Shown here: piece after piece, positions 54,620-63,295 of the stretch
How positions within the stretch are numbered: position 1 is the first letter of the stretch
How the letters are laid out: the number at the start of each line of letters is the position of its first letter
DNA from: Labrys wisconsinensis
GTDB taxonomy: Bacteria > Pseudomonadota > Alphaproteobacteria > Rhizobiales > Labraceae
DNA: 64,000 nucleotides
Reading direction: 5' to 3'
Assembly: GCF_030814995.1 (NCBI RefSeq)
Contig: NZ_JAUSVX010000001.1
Span: 992,001 to 1,056,000, forward strand
The notes under the pieces: generated by a model
What the model was told of the DNA's origin: nothing
What the model saw: only the letters and a program-made list of their open reading frames with translations
Database searches by the model: none
Made by a program: the position numbers and the translations under genes

Positions 54620-55861
54620 TCAATGTCCGACCGAGGCCGCACCCTTCTCGCCGACGAGGTCGAAGGTGCGGAAGCGGTCGAACGCGAAGGGTTTCAGGAG
54701 GTCGGGCTGGCGGCCGGTGGCGACGCATTCGGCCATGCGGTTGCCGCAGACGGGCGTCGCCTTGAAGCCCCAGGTGCCCCAGCCGGAATCGATATAGTAG
54801 TTCTCCACCGGGGTCAGGCCCATCACCGGCGAGAAGTCGGGCGTCATGTCGGCCATGCCGGCCCATTGGCGCAGGATGCGCAATTCGCCCATGAACGGGA
54901 ACAGCTCCAGCATATGGCCCATCAGGCCTTCCTTGAAGTCGAGGGTGGAGCGGGTGGAATAGAGGCCGTAGGGGTCGGTCGCCCCGCCCATCACCATCTC
55001 GCCGCGGGCCGACTGCGAGATGTAGACATGCAGCGAGCCGGAGACGACGATCTGGTCGAGGATCGGCTTGACCGGCTCGGAGACGCAGGCCTGCAGCGGG
55101 ATCGTCTTGATCGGCAGCTTGAAGCCGGCCATTTTCGCCACCCGGCTGGAGGCGCCGGCCACGGCCTGCACCACCTTGCCGGCATGGATGGTGCCGCGAT
55201 TGGTCTCGACGCCCTTGACCCGGCCGTTCTCGATGAGGAGGCCGGTGACCTCGGTCTGGGTGTGGACCTCGACGCCGCGGCGCATCGCCTCCTTGGCGTA
55301 GCCCCAGGCGACGGCATCGTGCCGGGCGATGGCGCCGGGCGGATGGTAGAGCGCGCCGAGCACGGGATAGCGCGCCTCGTCCGAGACGTTCATCACCGGG
55401 CAGATCCGCGCCACCCCGGCCGCGTCGATCACCTCCGAATCGACGCCCAGGTGCTTGTTGACCTCGGCGCGCCAGCGCGCGGTGCGCATCGCCGCGTCGG
55501 TATGGGCGAGGGTGAAATGGCCGCGCTCGGAATACATGATGTTGATGTCGAGCTCGACCGACAGGGTGCGGAACAGCTCGACCGATTCCTTGTAGAAGGC
55601 GACGCCCTCGGGCGTGAGATAGTTGGCGCGGACGATCGTGGTGTTGCGCGCCGTGTTGCCGCCGGCCAGCCAGCCGCGGTCGAGCACGGCGACGTTGGTG
55701 ATGCCGTGCTTGGCCGCGAGGTAATAGGCGGTGGCCAGGCCATGGCCGCCGGCGCCGATGATGACGACGTCGTAGCTCTTCTTCAGCTCCGGCGCCCAGC
55801 GCAGGTGCGGATCCTCGGGATGCTTGGAGCTGAGGCCGTATTTGAGAAGCGCCAGAGGCAT
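54620..55861 (-). CDS. mgdA: N-methylglutamate dehydrogenase subunit A (sarcosine oxidase beta-like)
   Basis: 413 residues, the SoxB type flavoprotein. VVIIGAGGHGLATAYYLA near residue 32 binds FAD; DRGWLAGGNTARNTTIVRANYL and the C-terminal VENYYIDSGWGTWGFKATPVCG match the beta subunit, which carries the amine-oxidising site. First gene of the minus operon mgdA-B-C-D-regulator. With mgsABC and gmaS across the divergent promoter, oxidation of N-methylglutamate to glutamate plus a methylene group is the likely reaction. Confidence 0.85.
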   Translation of the reverse strand: MPLALLKYGLSSKHPEDPHLRWAPELKKSYDVVIIGAGGHGLATAYYLAAKHGITNVAVLDRGWLAGGNTARNTTIVRANYLTPEGVAFYKESVELFRTLSVELDINIMYSERGHFTLAHTDAAMRTARWRAEVNKHLGVDSEVIDAAGVARICPVMNVSDEARYPVLGALYHPPGAIARHDAVAWGYAKEAMRRGVEVHTQTEVTGLLIENGRVKGVETNRGTIHAGKVVQAVAGASSRVAKMAGFKLPIKTIPLQACVSEPVKPILDQIVVSGSLHVYISQSARGEMVMGGATDPYGLYSTRSTLDFKEGLMGHMLELFPFMGELRILRQWAGMADMTPDFSPVMGLTPVENYYIDSGWGTWGFKATPVCGNRMAECVATGRQPDLLKPFAFDRFRTFDLVGEKGAASVGH

Positions 55862-55929
55862 GTGTCACTCCCGCCGCCGTCGCGGCCGTGCTTTCCGTTT
55901 TAGCGACCGCTTCCTGAAGTGCAAGAAAA

Positions 55930-56077
55930 TTTCCGCCTGTTAAAATCCTGCGACAAAACCGGCGGGCGACCGGCGCGGGAGCGGGCCAGGGTTGCACTTT
56001 CCGCCGCTGCAAAGCATGATCCGTTTCCTGCCAGGAAAATTCTTTGACGCACGACCGTTTTTGCCTGTAGTGAAAAT
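55930..56077. promoter_or_regulatory. Divergent mgd/mgs control region with repeated motifs
   Basis: The 289-base gap between the two operons is A/T-richer. It holds the perfect inverted repeat TTTCCTG-C-CAGGAAA (56024-56038) and a directly repeated motif, TTTCCGCCTGTTAAAAT (55930-55946) and TTTTTGCCTGTAGTGAAAAT (56058-56077), sharing TTT..GCCTGT...AAAAT. TTGACG at 56044-56049 could be a -35 for mgsA with TAGTGA 18 bases on. The XRE-cupin regulator is the likely binder (inference). Confidence 0.45.
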
Positions 56078-56150
56078 ATCTTTCTTCTCGGTTGAGGGGG
56101 CGCGGCGAACCTGCTAGCGTCCCGCCGGATCAACAGCGGAGGGCCCGCCC

Positions 56151-57047
56151 ATGTGCGGCATCGTCGGCCTCTTCATCAAGGACAAGTCCCTCGAGCCCCG
56201 GCTCGGCGCCATGCTGTCCGACATGCTCGGCACCATGTGCGATCGCGGGCCGGACTCGGCCGGCTTCGCCGTCTACGGCGCGCCGAAGGCCGGCGAGGCC
56301 AAGATCACCGTGCAGTCGGCCACGCCGGCGGCGGATTTCGCCGGGCTGGACGGAGCGCTCGCCGAAGCGGTCGGCGCCAAGGTGTCGATCTCGGTGAAGG
56401 ACACCCATGCCGTGCTCGCCGTCCCGGCGGACAAGGTCGCCGAGGCCCGGGCCGCCCTCACCCGGCTGCGCCCCTCGGTGCGCGTCATGGGGGTCGGCGA
56501 GGCGATCGAGATCTACAAGGAGGTCGGCTATCCCACGCAGGTGTCGAAGCGCTTCGCCCTGGCCGGCATGACCGGCACGCACGGCATCGGCCACACCCGC
56601 ATGGCCACCGAATCGGCGGTGACCACGCTCGGCGCCCACCCCTTCTCCACCGGCGCCGACGAGTGCCTGGTGCACAACGGTTCGCTGTCGAACCACAACA
56701 ACCTGCGCCGCGAGCTCAAGCACGACGGCATGAGCTTCGAGACCGAGAACGACACCGAGGTGGCGGCCGCCTACCTCACCTGGCGGATGAACCAGGGCCT
56801 CAACCTCGGCGAGGCGCTGGAGAAGAGCCTCGACGACCTCGACGGCTTCTACACCTTCGTCGTCGGCACCAAGAACGGCTTCGGCGTGCTGCGCGACCCC
56901 ATCGCCTGCAAGCCGGCGGTGCTGGCCGAGACCGACCAGTACGTCGCCTTCGGCTCGGAATATCGCGCGCTGGTCAACCTGCCCGGCATCGAGAACGCCC
57001 GGGTGTGGGAGCCCGAGCCCTCGACCGTCTATTTCTGGGAGCGCTGA
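56151..57047 (+). CDS. mgsA: N-methylglutamate synthase subunit A (class II glutamine amidotransferase-like, GlxB)
   Basis: 298 residues. After removal of Met1, Cys2 of MCGIVGLF is the N-terminal nucleophile of class II amidotransferases; RGPDSAGFAVYG, GIGHTRMATESAVTTLGAHPF and VHNGSLSNHNNLRRELKHDG complete the glutaminase site. With MgsB and MgsC it makes N-methylglutamate from gamma-glutamylmethylamide and 2-oxoglutarate, or from glutamate and methylamine. GGAGGG precedes the ATG. One base separates it from mgsB. Confidence 0.85.
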   Translation: MCGIVGLFIKDKSLEPRLGAMLSDMLGTMCDRGPDSAGFAVYGAPKAGEAKITVQSATPAADFAGLDGALAEAVGAKVSISVKDTHAVLAVPADKVAEARAALTRLRPSVRVMGVGEAIEIYKEVGYPTQVSKRFALAGMTGTHGIGHTRMATESAVTTLGAHPFSTGADECLVHNGSLSNHNNLRRELKHDGMSFETENDTEVAAAYLTWRMNQGLNLGEALEKSLDDLDGFYTFVVGTKNGFGVLRDPIACKPAVLAETDQYVAFGSEYRALVNLPGIENARVWEPEPSTVYFWER

Positions 57048-57048
57048 A

Positions 57049-57735
57049 ATGCCGAAAGTCGACCTCGCCAGGACCTCCTTGCGCGAGCTGAACCAGACGC
57101 TGCACGGCCTCAAGGCCGGCGTCAACGAGACCGACTGGGAGGTGGTCAACCCCAAGGGCTCGCATGCGGTCGCGGTCGGCGTCGATGCGCCGGTCACCGT
57201 CGAGATCAAGGGCAGCGTCGGCTATTACTGCGCCGGCATGAACAAGGAGGCGACCATCGTCGTGCACGGCTCGGCCGGGCCTGGGGTGGCCGAGAACATG
57301 ATGTCCGGCGAGGTGCGCATCAAGGGCGACGCCAGCCAATATGCCGGCGCTACCGGCAAGGGCGGCCTGCTCGTGATCGAGGGCAACGCCGCCTCGCGCT
57401 GCGGCATCTCGATGAAGGGCATCGACATCGTGGTGAAGGGCAATATCGGCCACATGTCGGCCTTCATGGCCCAGTCCGGCAACCTCGTGGTCTGCGGCAA
57501 TGCCGGGGACGCGCTCGGCGATTCCATCTACGAGGCCCGCCTGTTCGTGCGCGGCAAGGTCAAGAGCCTCGGCGCCGACTGCATCGAGAAGGAGATGCGC
57601 CCCGAGCATCTGGAGATCCTGGCCGGGTTGCTGGCCAAGGCGGGGATCGAGGACGCGAAGCCGGAGGAGTTCAAGCGCTACGGCTCGGCGAGGAAGCTCT
57701 ACAACTTCAACATCGACAACGCCGACGCGTATTAA
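57049..57735 (+). CDS. mgsB: N-methylglutamate synthase subunit B (glutamate synthase GXGXG domain, GlxC)
   Basis: 228 residues. Parallel beta-helix with repeated glycine turns (VHGSAGPGVAENMMSGEVRIKGDASQYAGATGKGGLLVIEGNAASRCG), equal to the C-terminal domain of glutamate synthase alpha. It joins MgsA and MgsC. Its last codons and stop lie in a 22-bp tandem duplication that has created an extra copy of DAY-stop after the gene. Confidence 0.85.
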   Translation: MPKVDLARTSLRELNQTLHGLKAGVNETDWEVVNPKGSHAVAVGVDAPVTVEIKGSVGYYCAGMNKEATIVVHGSAGPGVAENMMSGEVRIKGDASQYAGATGKGGLLVIEGNAASRCGISMKGIDIVVKGNIGHMSAFMAQSGNLVVCGNAGDALGDSIYEARLFVRGKVKSLGADCIEKEMRPEHLEILAGLLAKAGIEDAKPEEFKRYGSARKLYNFNIDNADAY

Positions 57736-57775
57736 GCGGCGAGCCGACGCGTATTAAGCGGCGAGCCGACGCCTA
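57721..57775. repeat. 22-bp tandem duplication at the mgsB 3' end
   Basis: GCCGACGCGTATTAAGCGGC plus GA occurs at 57721-57742 and again at 57743-57764, followed by a third partial copy GCCGACGC. The first copy contains the last three codons (Ala-Asp-Ala-Tyr register) and TAA stop of mgsB. The second lies outside the gene. It looks like recent slipped replication. Confidence 0.9.
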
Positions 57776-57858
57776 ATGAGGGGCGCCGCGCCCCGAACCC
57801 ACCCGATGCCCCGTCCCCGCCCCTTCCCCATCGGGGAGAGGGGGTCTTGGAGCCCCGC

Positions 57859-59190
57859 ATGAGCTATCACAATCCGCCGACCGTTCCGCGCAAGTCCGCG
57901 ACCTTCGACGACTACACCCTGTCGGAAATCCGCCGTGCGGCGACCACCGGAATCTATGACATCCGCGGCGCCGGGGCCAAGCGCAAGCTGCCGCATTTCG
58001 ACGACCTCCTGTTCCTCGGCGCCTCGATCTCGCGCTATCCCCTGGAGGGCTATCGCGAGAAATGCGCCACGACCGTCGTGCTCGGCGCGCGCCACGCCAA
58101 GAAGCCGATCGAGCTCAAGATCCCGATCACCATCGCCGGCATGAGCTTCGGCTCGCTGTCGGGCCGCGCCAAGGAGGCGCTCGGCCGCGGCGCCTCGCTC
58201 GCCGGCACCTCGACCACGACCGGCGACGGCGGCATGACGCCGGAGGAGCGCGGCCAGTCCAAGCAGCTGGTCTACCAGTACCTGCCCTCGCGCTACGGCA
58301 TGAACCCGGACGACCTGCGCAAGGCCGACGCCATCGAGGTGGTGGTCGGCCAGGGCGCCAAGCCCGGCGGCGGCGGCATGCTGCTCGGCCAGAAGATCTC
58401 CGACCGCGTGGCCGCGATGCGCACCCTGCCCAAGGGCATCGACCAGCGCTCGGCCTGCCGCCATCCCGACTGGACCGGCCCGGACGACCTTGAGATCAAG
58501 ATCCTCGAGCTGCGCGAGATCACCGACTGGGAGAAGCCGATCTACGTCAAGGTCGGCGGCGCCCGGCCCTATTACGACGTGGCGCTGGCGGTGAAGGCCG
58601 GCGCCGACGTGGTGGTGGTCGACGGCATGCAGGGCGGCACCGCGGCGACGCAGGAAGTGTTCATCGAGAATGTCGGCCAGCCCACGCTCGCCTGCATCCG
58701 CCCGGCCGTGCAGGCGCTGCGCGACCTCGGCATGCACCGAAAGGTGCAGCTGATCGTCTCCGGCGGCATCCGCAACGGTGCCGACGTCGCCAAGGCCCTG
58801 GCGCTGGGCGCCGACGCGGTCTCCATCGGCACGGCCGCCCTGGTGGCGCTCGGCGACAACGATCCCGTGCACGAGGAGGAATACCGCCAGCTCGGCACCA
58901 CGGCGGGGGCCTATGACGACTGGCACGAGGGCCGCGACCCCGCCGGCATCACCACCCAGGATCCCGAACTGATGGAGCGGCTCGACCCGGTGAAGGCCGG
59001 CCGGCGCCTCGCCAACTATCTCAAGGTGATGACTCTGGAGGCCCAGACCATCGCCCGCGCCTGCGGCAAGAACCACCTGCACAATCTCGAGCCCGAGGAC
59101 CTCTGCGCCCTCACCATCGAGGCGGCGGCCATGGCCGGCGTCCCGCTGGCCGGCACCAGCTGGATTCCGGGCCAGAACGGCAGCTTCTAG
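57859..59190 (+). CDS. mgsC: N-methylglutamate synthase subunit C (glutamate synthase FMN domain, GlxD)
   Basis: 443 residues. FMN-binding TIM barrel of glutamate synthase: PITIAGMSFGSLSGRAKEALGRGASLAGT, GGGMLLGQKIS, VKVGGARPYYDVALAVKAGADVVVVDGMQGGT and LIVSGGIRNGADVAKALALGADAVSIGTAAL. The Cys-rich 3Fe-4S site region (ACRHPDW..., ARACGKNHL) has only a few cysteines. It carries the synthase active site. ATG chosen for its GGAG; a TTG four codons earlier is unlikely. Confidence 0.85.
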   Translation: MSYHNPPTVPRKSATFDDYTLSEIRRAATTGIYDIRGAGAKRKLPHFDDLLFLGASISRYPLEGYREKCATTVVLGARHAKKPIELKIPITIAGMSFGSLSGRAKEALGRGASLAGTSTTTGDGGMTPEERGQSKQLVYQYLPSRYGMNPDDLRKADAIEVVVGQGAKPGGGGMLLGQKISDRVAAMRTLPKGIDQRSACRHPDWTGPDDLEIKILELREITDWEKPIYVKVGGARPYYDVALAVKAGADVVVVDGMQGGTAATQEVFIENVGQPTLACIRPAVQALRDLGMHRKVQLIVSGGIRNGADVAKALALGADAVSIGTAALVALGDNDPVHEEEYRQLGTTAGAYDDWHEGRDPAGITTQDPELMERLDPVKAGRRLANYLKVMTLEAQTIARACGKNHLHNLEPEDLCALTIEAAAMAGVPLAGTSWIPGQNGSF

Positions 59191-59206
59191 CACGCTCCTT
59201 GCACGG

Positions 59207-59230
59207 CCTGCGCCGACACGGCGGCGCAGG
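59207..59230 (+). promoter_or_regulatory. Hairpin between mgsC and gmaS
   Basis: CCTGCGCC (59207-59214) and GGCGCAGG (59223-59230) are perfect arms around an 8-base loop, 16 bases after the mgsC stop, without a U-tract. It may stabilise or process the message so that gmaS is made at a different level. Confidence 0.4.
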
Positions 59231-59292
59231 GCCAGAAACGACCAGCCCGCGCGGCAAGCGCGGCAGCAACATCCAGAGACGAGGACGACACG

Positions 59293-60600
59293 ATGGCGCA
59301 GGATCTTGCGAAGCTCGCGAGGGAGAAGGGCATTCGCTATTTCATGATCTCCTACACCGACCTGTTCGGCGCCCAGCGCGCCAAGCTGGTGCCGGCGGCG
59401 GCGATCGCGGACATGCAGAAGGATGGGGCGGGCTTCGCTGGCTTCGCCACCTGGCTCGACATGACGCCGGCCCATCCCGACCTCTTCGCCATGCCGGACG
59501 CGAGCGCCGTGATCCAGCTGCCCTGGAAGAAGGACGTCGCCTGGGTCGCGGCCGACTGCGTCATGGAGGACGCGCCCGTCGCGCAGGCCCCGCGCGTGGT
59601 GCTGAAGACCGTCATGGCCAACGCCGCCAAGGAGGGCCTGCACGTCAAGACCGGCGTCGAGGCCGAGTTCTTCCTGATCGATGCCGACGGCAACGCCATC
59701 TCGGACGCCAAGGACAACGCCTCCAAGCCCTGCTACGACCAGCAGGCGCTGATGCGCCGCTACGACGTCATCGCCGAGATCTGCGACTACATGCTGGAGC
59801 TCGGCTGGGGCCCCTACCAGAACGACCACGAGGACGCCAACGGCCAGTTCGAGATGAACTGGGCCTTCGACGACAGCCTGGTCACCGCCGACCGCCATTC
59901 CTTCTTCAAGTTCATGGTCAAGTCGGTCGCCGAGAAGCACGGCCTGCGCGCCACCTTCATGCCCAAGCCCTTCCAGGGCCTGACCGGCTCGGGCTGCCAC
60001 GCCCACATCTCGGTGTGGGACAAGGACGGCGCCACCAACATGTTCTACGACGCCGAGGACGAGATGGGCCTGTCGCGGCAGGGCTACCATTTCCTCGGCG
60101 GCATCATGAAGCACGCCGAATCGCTCTCGGCGATCACCAATCCGACGGTAAACTCCTACAAGCGCATCAACGCGCCGCGCACCGTCTCGGGCGCCACCTG
60201 GGCGCCGAACACCGTGACCTGGACCGGCAACAACCGCACCCACATGGTGCGCGTGCCCGGCAAGGGCCGCTTCGAGCTGCGCCTGCCGGACGGCGCCGCC
60301 AACCCCTACCTCCTGCAGGCGGTGATCATCGCCGCCGGCCTCGACGGCATCCACTCGAAGGCCGACCCGGGCGAGCGCCACGACATCGACATGTACCAGT
60401 TCGGCCATACCGTGAAGAACGCGCCGAGGCTGCCGCTCAACCTGCTCGACGCCCTGCGCAACTTCGACCGGGACGAGGGGCTCAAGGCGGCGCTCGGCCT
60501 CGACTTCTCCGCTGCCTATCTCAAGCTCAAGCAGCGGGAATGGGACAGCTACGCCCAGCACTTCACCCAGTGGGAGCGCGACCACACGCTCGACGTCTGA
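59293..60600 (+). CDS. gmaS: Gamma-glutamylmethylamide synthetase (GlnA-type ligase)
   Basis: 435 residues of the glutamine synthetase type-III (GlnT) group. EAEFFLIDADGNA, the ATP site NDHEDANGQFEMNW, SGCHAHISVWDKDG, NRTHMVRVPGKGRFELRLPDGAANPYL are conserved. The sequence fits GmaS, which joins methylamine and glutamate with ATP in the first step of the N-methylglutamate pathway. True glutamine synthetase is less likely given the position behind mgsABC. GAGGACGACACG lies upstream of the ATG. Confidence 0.86.
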   Translation: MAQDLAKLAREKGIRYFMISYTDLFGAQRAKLVPAAAIADMQKDGAGFAGFATWLDMTPAHPDLFAMPDASAVIQLPWKKDVAWVAADCVMEDAPVAQAPRVVLKTVMANAAKEGLHVKTGVEAEFFLIDADGNAISDAKDNASKPCYDQQALMRRYDVIAEICDYMLELGWGPYQNDHEDANGQFEMNWAFDDSLVTADRHSFFKFMVKSVAEKHGLRATFMPKPFQGLTGSGCHAHISVWDKDGATNMFYDAEDEMGLSRQGYHFLGGIMKHAESLSAITNPTVNSYKRINAPRTVSGATWAPNTVTWTGNNRTHMVRVPGKGRFELRLPDGAANPYLLQAVIIAAGLDGIHSKADPGERHDIDMYQFGHTVKNAPRLPLNLLDALRNFDRDEGLKAALGLDFSAAYLKLKQREWDSYAQHFTQWERDHTLDV

Positions 60601-60794
60601 GCCCGGCGAATCGGGACAGAACAGGGCGCATGCGACATTCCCGCCTCTTGCGGCAGGCCGTATGAGGTGGGAGTGGTCGCGCGCAGGATCCTCCCGTCCG
60701 CGCCGCATTCCTTCCCGCCACGGCCCGGCCGGCGCCGCGCGCATCGGGATTCTCCCGGCTCGCGCAGCCCCGGCCTTTCCGCGAGAGCCCAGCC

Positions 60795-61685
60795 ATGACG
60801 ACCCTGATCGACGGCAATGTCCACGCGGCCGCCCTGCGGGCCAGGACCAAGGCGCGGGCCGAGGCCTTCGCTGCCCACCACGGCCGCCAGCCCCGGCTCG
60901 ATGTGGTCATCGTCGGCGACCACCCGGCCAGCCGCGCCTATGTCCGCACCAAGACCAGGATGGCGCACGAGACCGCCATCGACGGCCGGCTGATCGAGCT
61001 GCCGGAGACCGTCACCGCCGAGGCTCTGCTCGCCGAGATCGCCCGCCTCAACGCCGACCCGACGGTCGACGGCATCCTGGTGCAGCTGCCGCTGCCCGGC
61101 CATCTCGACGGCCAGATGATGATCGGCGCCATCCATCCCGACAAGGACGTGGACGGCTTCCACCCCTTGAATGTCGGCAAGCTCTACACGGCGACGAAAA
61201 TCGACCCGGAGCGGATGCTGATCCCCTGCACGCCGCTGGGATCGCTGATGATGCTGCACGACACGCTCGGGCCCAAGGGCCTGGCCGGCAAGGCCGCCGT
61301 GGTGGTCGGCCGCTCCAACATCGTCGGCAAGCCGATGGCCCAGCTCCTGCTCGCCAACGACTGCACGGTGACGACAGCCCATTCCCGCACCGGGGACCTG
61401 CCCGCCGTCTGCCGCGAGGCCGACATCCTCGTGGCGGCGGTCGGCCGGCCCGAGATGGTGCGCGGCGACTGGATCAAGCCGGGCGCCGTGGTCATCGACG
61501 TCGGCATCAACCGCGTCCCGACCGAGGACGGCAAGGGCCGCATCGTCGGCGACGTCGCCACCGCCGAGGCCATGGGCCGGGCCGCGCACATCACGCCGGT
61601 GCCGGGCGGCGTCGGCAAGATGACGGTCGCATGTCTGCTGCACAACACCGTGGTGGCGGCACAGGCGCGGGCCGAGCTGGTGTGA
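60795..61685 (+). CDS. folD: Methylenetetrahydrofolate dehydrogenase/cyclohydrolase
   Basis: 296 residues. Active-site YVRTKTRMA (Tyr-x3-Lys), [29 protein letters not shown], the cofactor site [18 protein letters not shown] and [15 protein letters not shown] are all present. It oxidises methylene-tetrahydrofolate to formyl-tetrahydrofolate, the direct continuation of the MgdABCD reaction. The 194 bases upstream (60601-60794) show no clear gene or hairpin. Confidence 0.96.
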   Translation: MTTLIDGNVHAAALRARTKARAEAFAAHHGRQPRLDVVIVGDHPASRAYVRTKTRMAHETAIDGRLIELPETVTAEALLAEIARLNADPTVDGILVQLPLPGHLDGQMMIGAIHPDKDVDGFHPLNVGKLYTATKIDPERMLIPCTPLGSLMMLHDTLGPKGLAGKAAVVVGRSNIVGKPMAQLLLANDCTVTTAHSRTGDLPAVCREADILVAAVGRPEMVRGDWIKPGAVVIDVGINRVPTEDGKGRIVGDVATAEAMGRAAHITPVPGGVGKMTVACLLHNTVVAAQARAELV

Positions 61686-61724
61686 GCGGACGAAAGCCGG
61701 ACGGACTACCAGGGATCGTGAGCG

Positions 61725-62144
61725 TCAGCCGGCCTGCACCGGAGAATCGAGCCACCGAACTTCGATCCGTCGATCGACGGCTCTGAAGCGAGCCCATTTG
61801 ACGATTCCCAGTCGTGGATCGGCTCTCAGGCGATCGCCGATCCGCTGTGCCAGCTCGTCGTGGCGTTCCCGCTCCTCCGGTAGAGCCGGGTGGGTTTTGA
61901 CGCCGGCCTCCCCCTGCCGATAGGCTTCGTCCCAGCGAAGCCAGATCTGCCAGTCCTCCAGGACGAGCGCCAACAGCTCGGGCTCGATCTCGCTCAGCAG
62001 GAAACGACTCGTGTCCTCGCCATCTGCCGCGTCGAATTGCTTCTCATAGATATATGGCTTTCCACGATAGTCGGCGATACCGAGCTCCGGGCCATCGTAA
62101 TACTTGTTGACCGTGTGGACTCTATCCCAGGGCTCGATGCTCAT
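61725..62144 (-). CDS. Conserved-looking protein of unknown function
   Basis: 139 residues. It begins MSIEPWDRVHTVNKYYDGPELGIADYRGKPYIYEKQFDAADGED and is rich in charged and aromatic residues (LVLEDWQIWLRWDEAYRQGE), with no signal peptide or membrane segment. A soluble cytoplasmic protein; I do not recognise the family. The region is less GC-rich than the folD gene before it. No strong ribosome site is seen. Confidence 0.7.
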   Translation of the reverse strand: MSIEPWDRVHTVNKYYDGPELGIADYRGKPYIYEKQFDAADGEDTSRFLLSEIEPELLALVLEDWQIWLRWDEAYRQGEAGVKTHPALPEERERHDELAQRIGDRLRADPRLGIVKWARFRAVDRRIEVRWLDSPVQAG

Positions 62145-62402
62145 GCCGCTGGTTTAGCCGGCTTCGTCATTCCGTTCCAGGACCCCGCGCCAACACATTC
62201 GCCTCGAGGGGACTTCTCATTCCACTTTTCTTACCGTCCGGCTAAGCTGTCGATCCTCCGCGCGACTATGCTCCCGACGAGTGACTCATCCTCGCCTCGC
62301 TCGCTCCGAACAAGCCCGAACATCTTCGTGGAAAGACGCGATGCCCAGTTTCTCGACCTCTTCGAGCAACTTCCTACCCGCAAGCGATGGCTGGGCCGAC
62401 CG

Positions 62403-62840
62403 ATGATGCATGTTCCTGGGTACGAAATATCGACTGATCCGGGCCGGCTCGACCGCGACATCATCCACCGTTTCCTATCCGAGGAGTCATACTGGTGCCC
62501 CGGCATTCCCCGATCGGTGGTCGAGACGTCGATCGACCATTCGCTTTGCTTTGGCATCTACCATGACGGAAGGCTGGCTGGCTTCGCGCGTGTCGTCACG
62601 GACCGGGCGACATTCGCCCTGGTCGCGGACGTATTCGTGCTGGAGCCTCACCGCGGCAAAGGCCTGTCGAAGTGGCTCATGCACGAAGTCACGCAGCACC
62701 CGGACCTTCAAGGCCTTCGCCGGCTGTTGCTGCTCACGTCAGATGCGCATGCGCTCTACAAGCAGTTCGGCTTCGGCGAAATCGGCAACGCATGGCGTTT
62801 CATGGAAATCCTCCGACCCGACGTCTACAAGCGCGCCTGA
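62403..62840 (+). CDS. GNAT family N-acetyltransferase
   Basis: 145 residues. YEISTDPGRLDRDIIHRFLSEESYWCPGIPRSVVETSI at the start, GIYHDGRLAGFARVVTDRATFALVADVFVLEPHRGKGLSKWLM (acetyl-CoA loop HRGKGL) and ALYKQFGFGEI near the end are typical of the small YjhQ-like acetyltransferases. The start just before YEIS matches the family; an in-frame ATG at 62268 gives 45 extra residues of unconvincing sequence. Confidence 0.82.
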   Translation: MMHVPGYEISTDPGRLDRDIIHRFLSEESYWCPGIPRSVVETSIDHSLCFGIYHDGRLAGFARVVTDRATFALVADVFVLEPHRGKGLSKWLMHEVTQHPDLQGLRRLLLLTSDAHALYKQFGFGEIGNAWRFMEILRPDVYKRA

Positions 62841-62969
62841 TCGCCGCCAAGCGTAAGGTCCGGCAGTCCTCCCGGGATGGCTCCTGCCGCCGTGGCCGAA
62901 CGCGGATCGCCAGATGCGATCTCCCCGAATTCCGGCGACAGTGCAAAGATTGCGGCCGCGTGGTGGTGA

Positions 62970-63050
62970 GCCGAGCCTGATGCCGAGATGTTGCAGCAGA
63001 TCCCGCTTCAGTGTGACCTGCCCTTTCATCGTGACAGTCAGTGAAGCCAT
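62970..63050 (-). pseudogene. Truncated AbrB/MazE-type antitoxin
   Basis: A ribosome site GGAGGG is followed by MASLTVTMKGQVTLKRDLLQHLGIRLG, the first half of a SpoVT-AbrB antitoxin domain. The expected continuation (G-D-x-hydrophobic, then a second strand) is absent in all three frames; the reading frame runs on without similarity. It looks like an antitoxin cut by deletion. No toxin gene remains. Confidence 0.6.
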
Positions 63051-63295
63051 GGGCATGCCCTCCGTTGAGTGAAGGGGAAGGGTATTTGAAATCTCAAATG
63101 CCACCAGGCCGTAGGCAGAGGAGGGGGTGTCCTGGTACGCGCCGCCCGGACAGCCCGGTGCGCATTCGCCCCGCACCGCGCCCTGGGCCGCTCGGCCCTG
63201 CCGCGGCGCCGGCCGTCCGGTAGAGCAGGCCTTCGCGCTTTTGCCGTATCGCTCGCAGGACACGGACCTTTCGAGCGGGTTTGTGGCCGAAGACC
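63051..63295. other. Intergenic remnant region
   Basis: About 245 bases upstream of the antitoxin fragment. An inverted repeat ATTTGA-AATC-TCAAAT (63084-63099) is the only structure; it could be the old operator of the broken antitoxin. No protein-coding gene is supported. Confidence 0.4.

Noticed and set aside
57797-57845. GC-rich hairpin before mgsC as a fourth copy of the palindromic element
   Set aside because: Only the arm composition matches; the diagnostic middle part is missing, so it is not counted as a copy.
62286-62380. Minus-strand frame containing LAGRKLLEEVEKLGI, protein-like in look
   Set aside because: No start with ribosome site and no family match that I can defend; it may be a gene remnant, but evidence is too weak to annotate.
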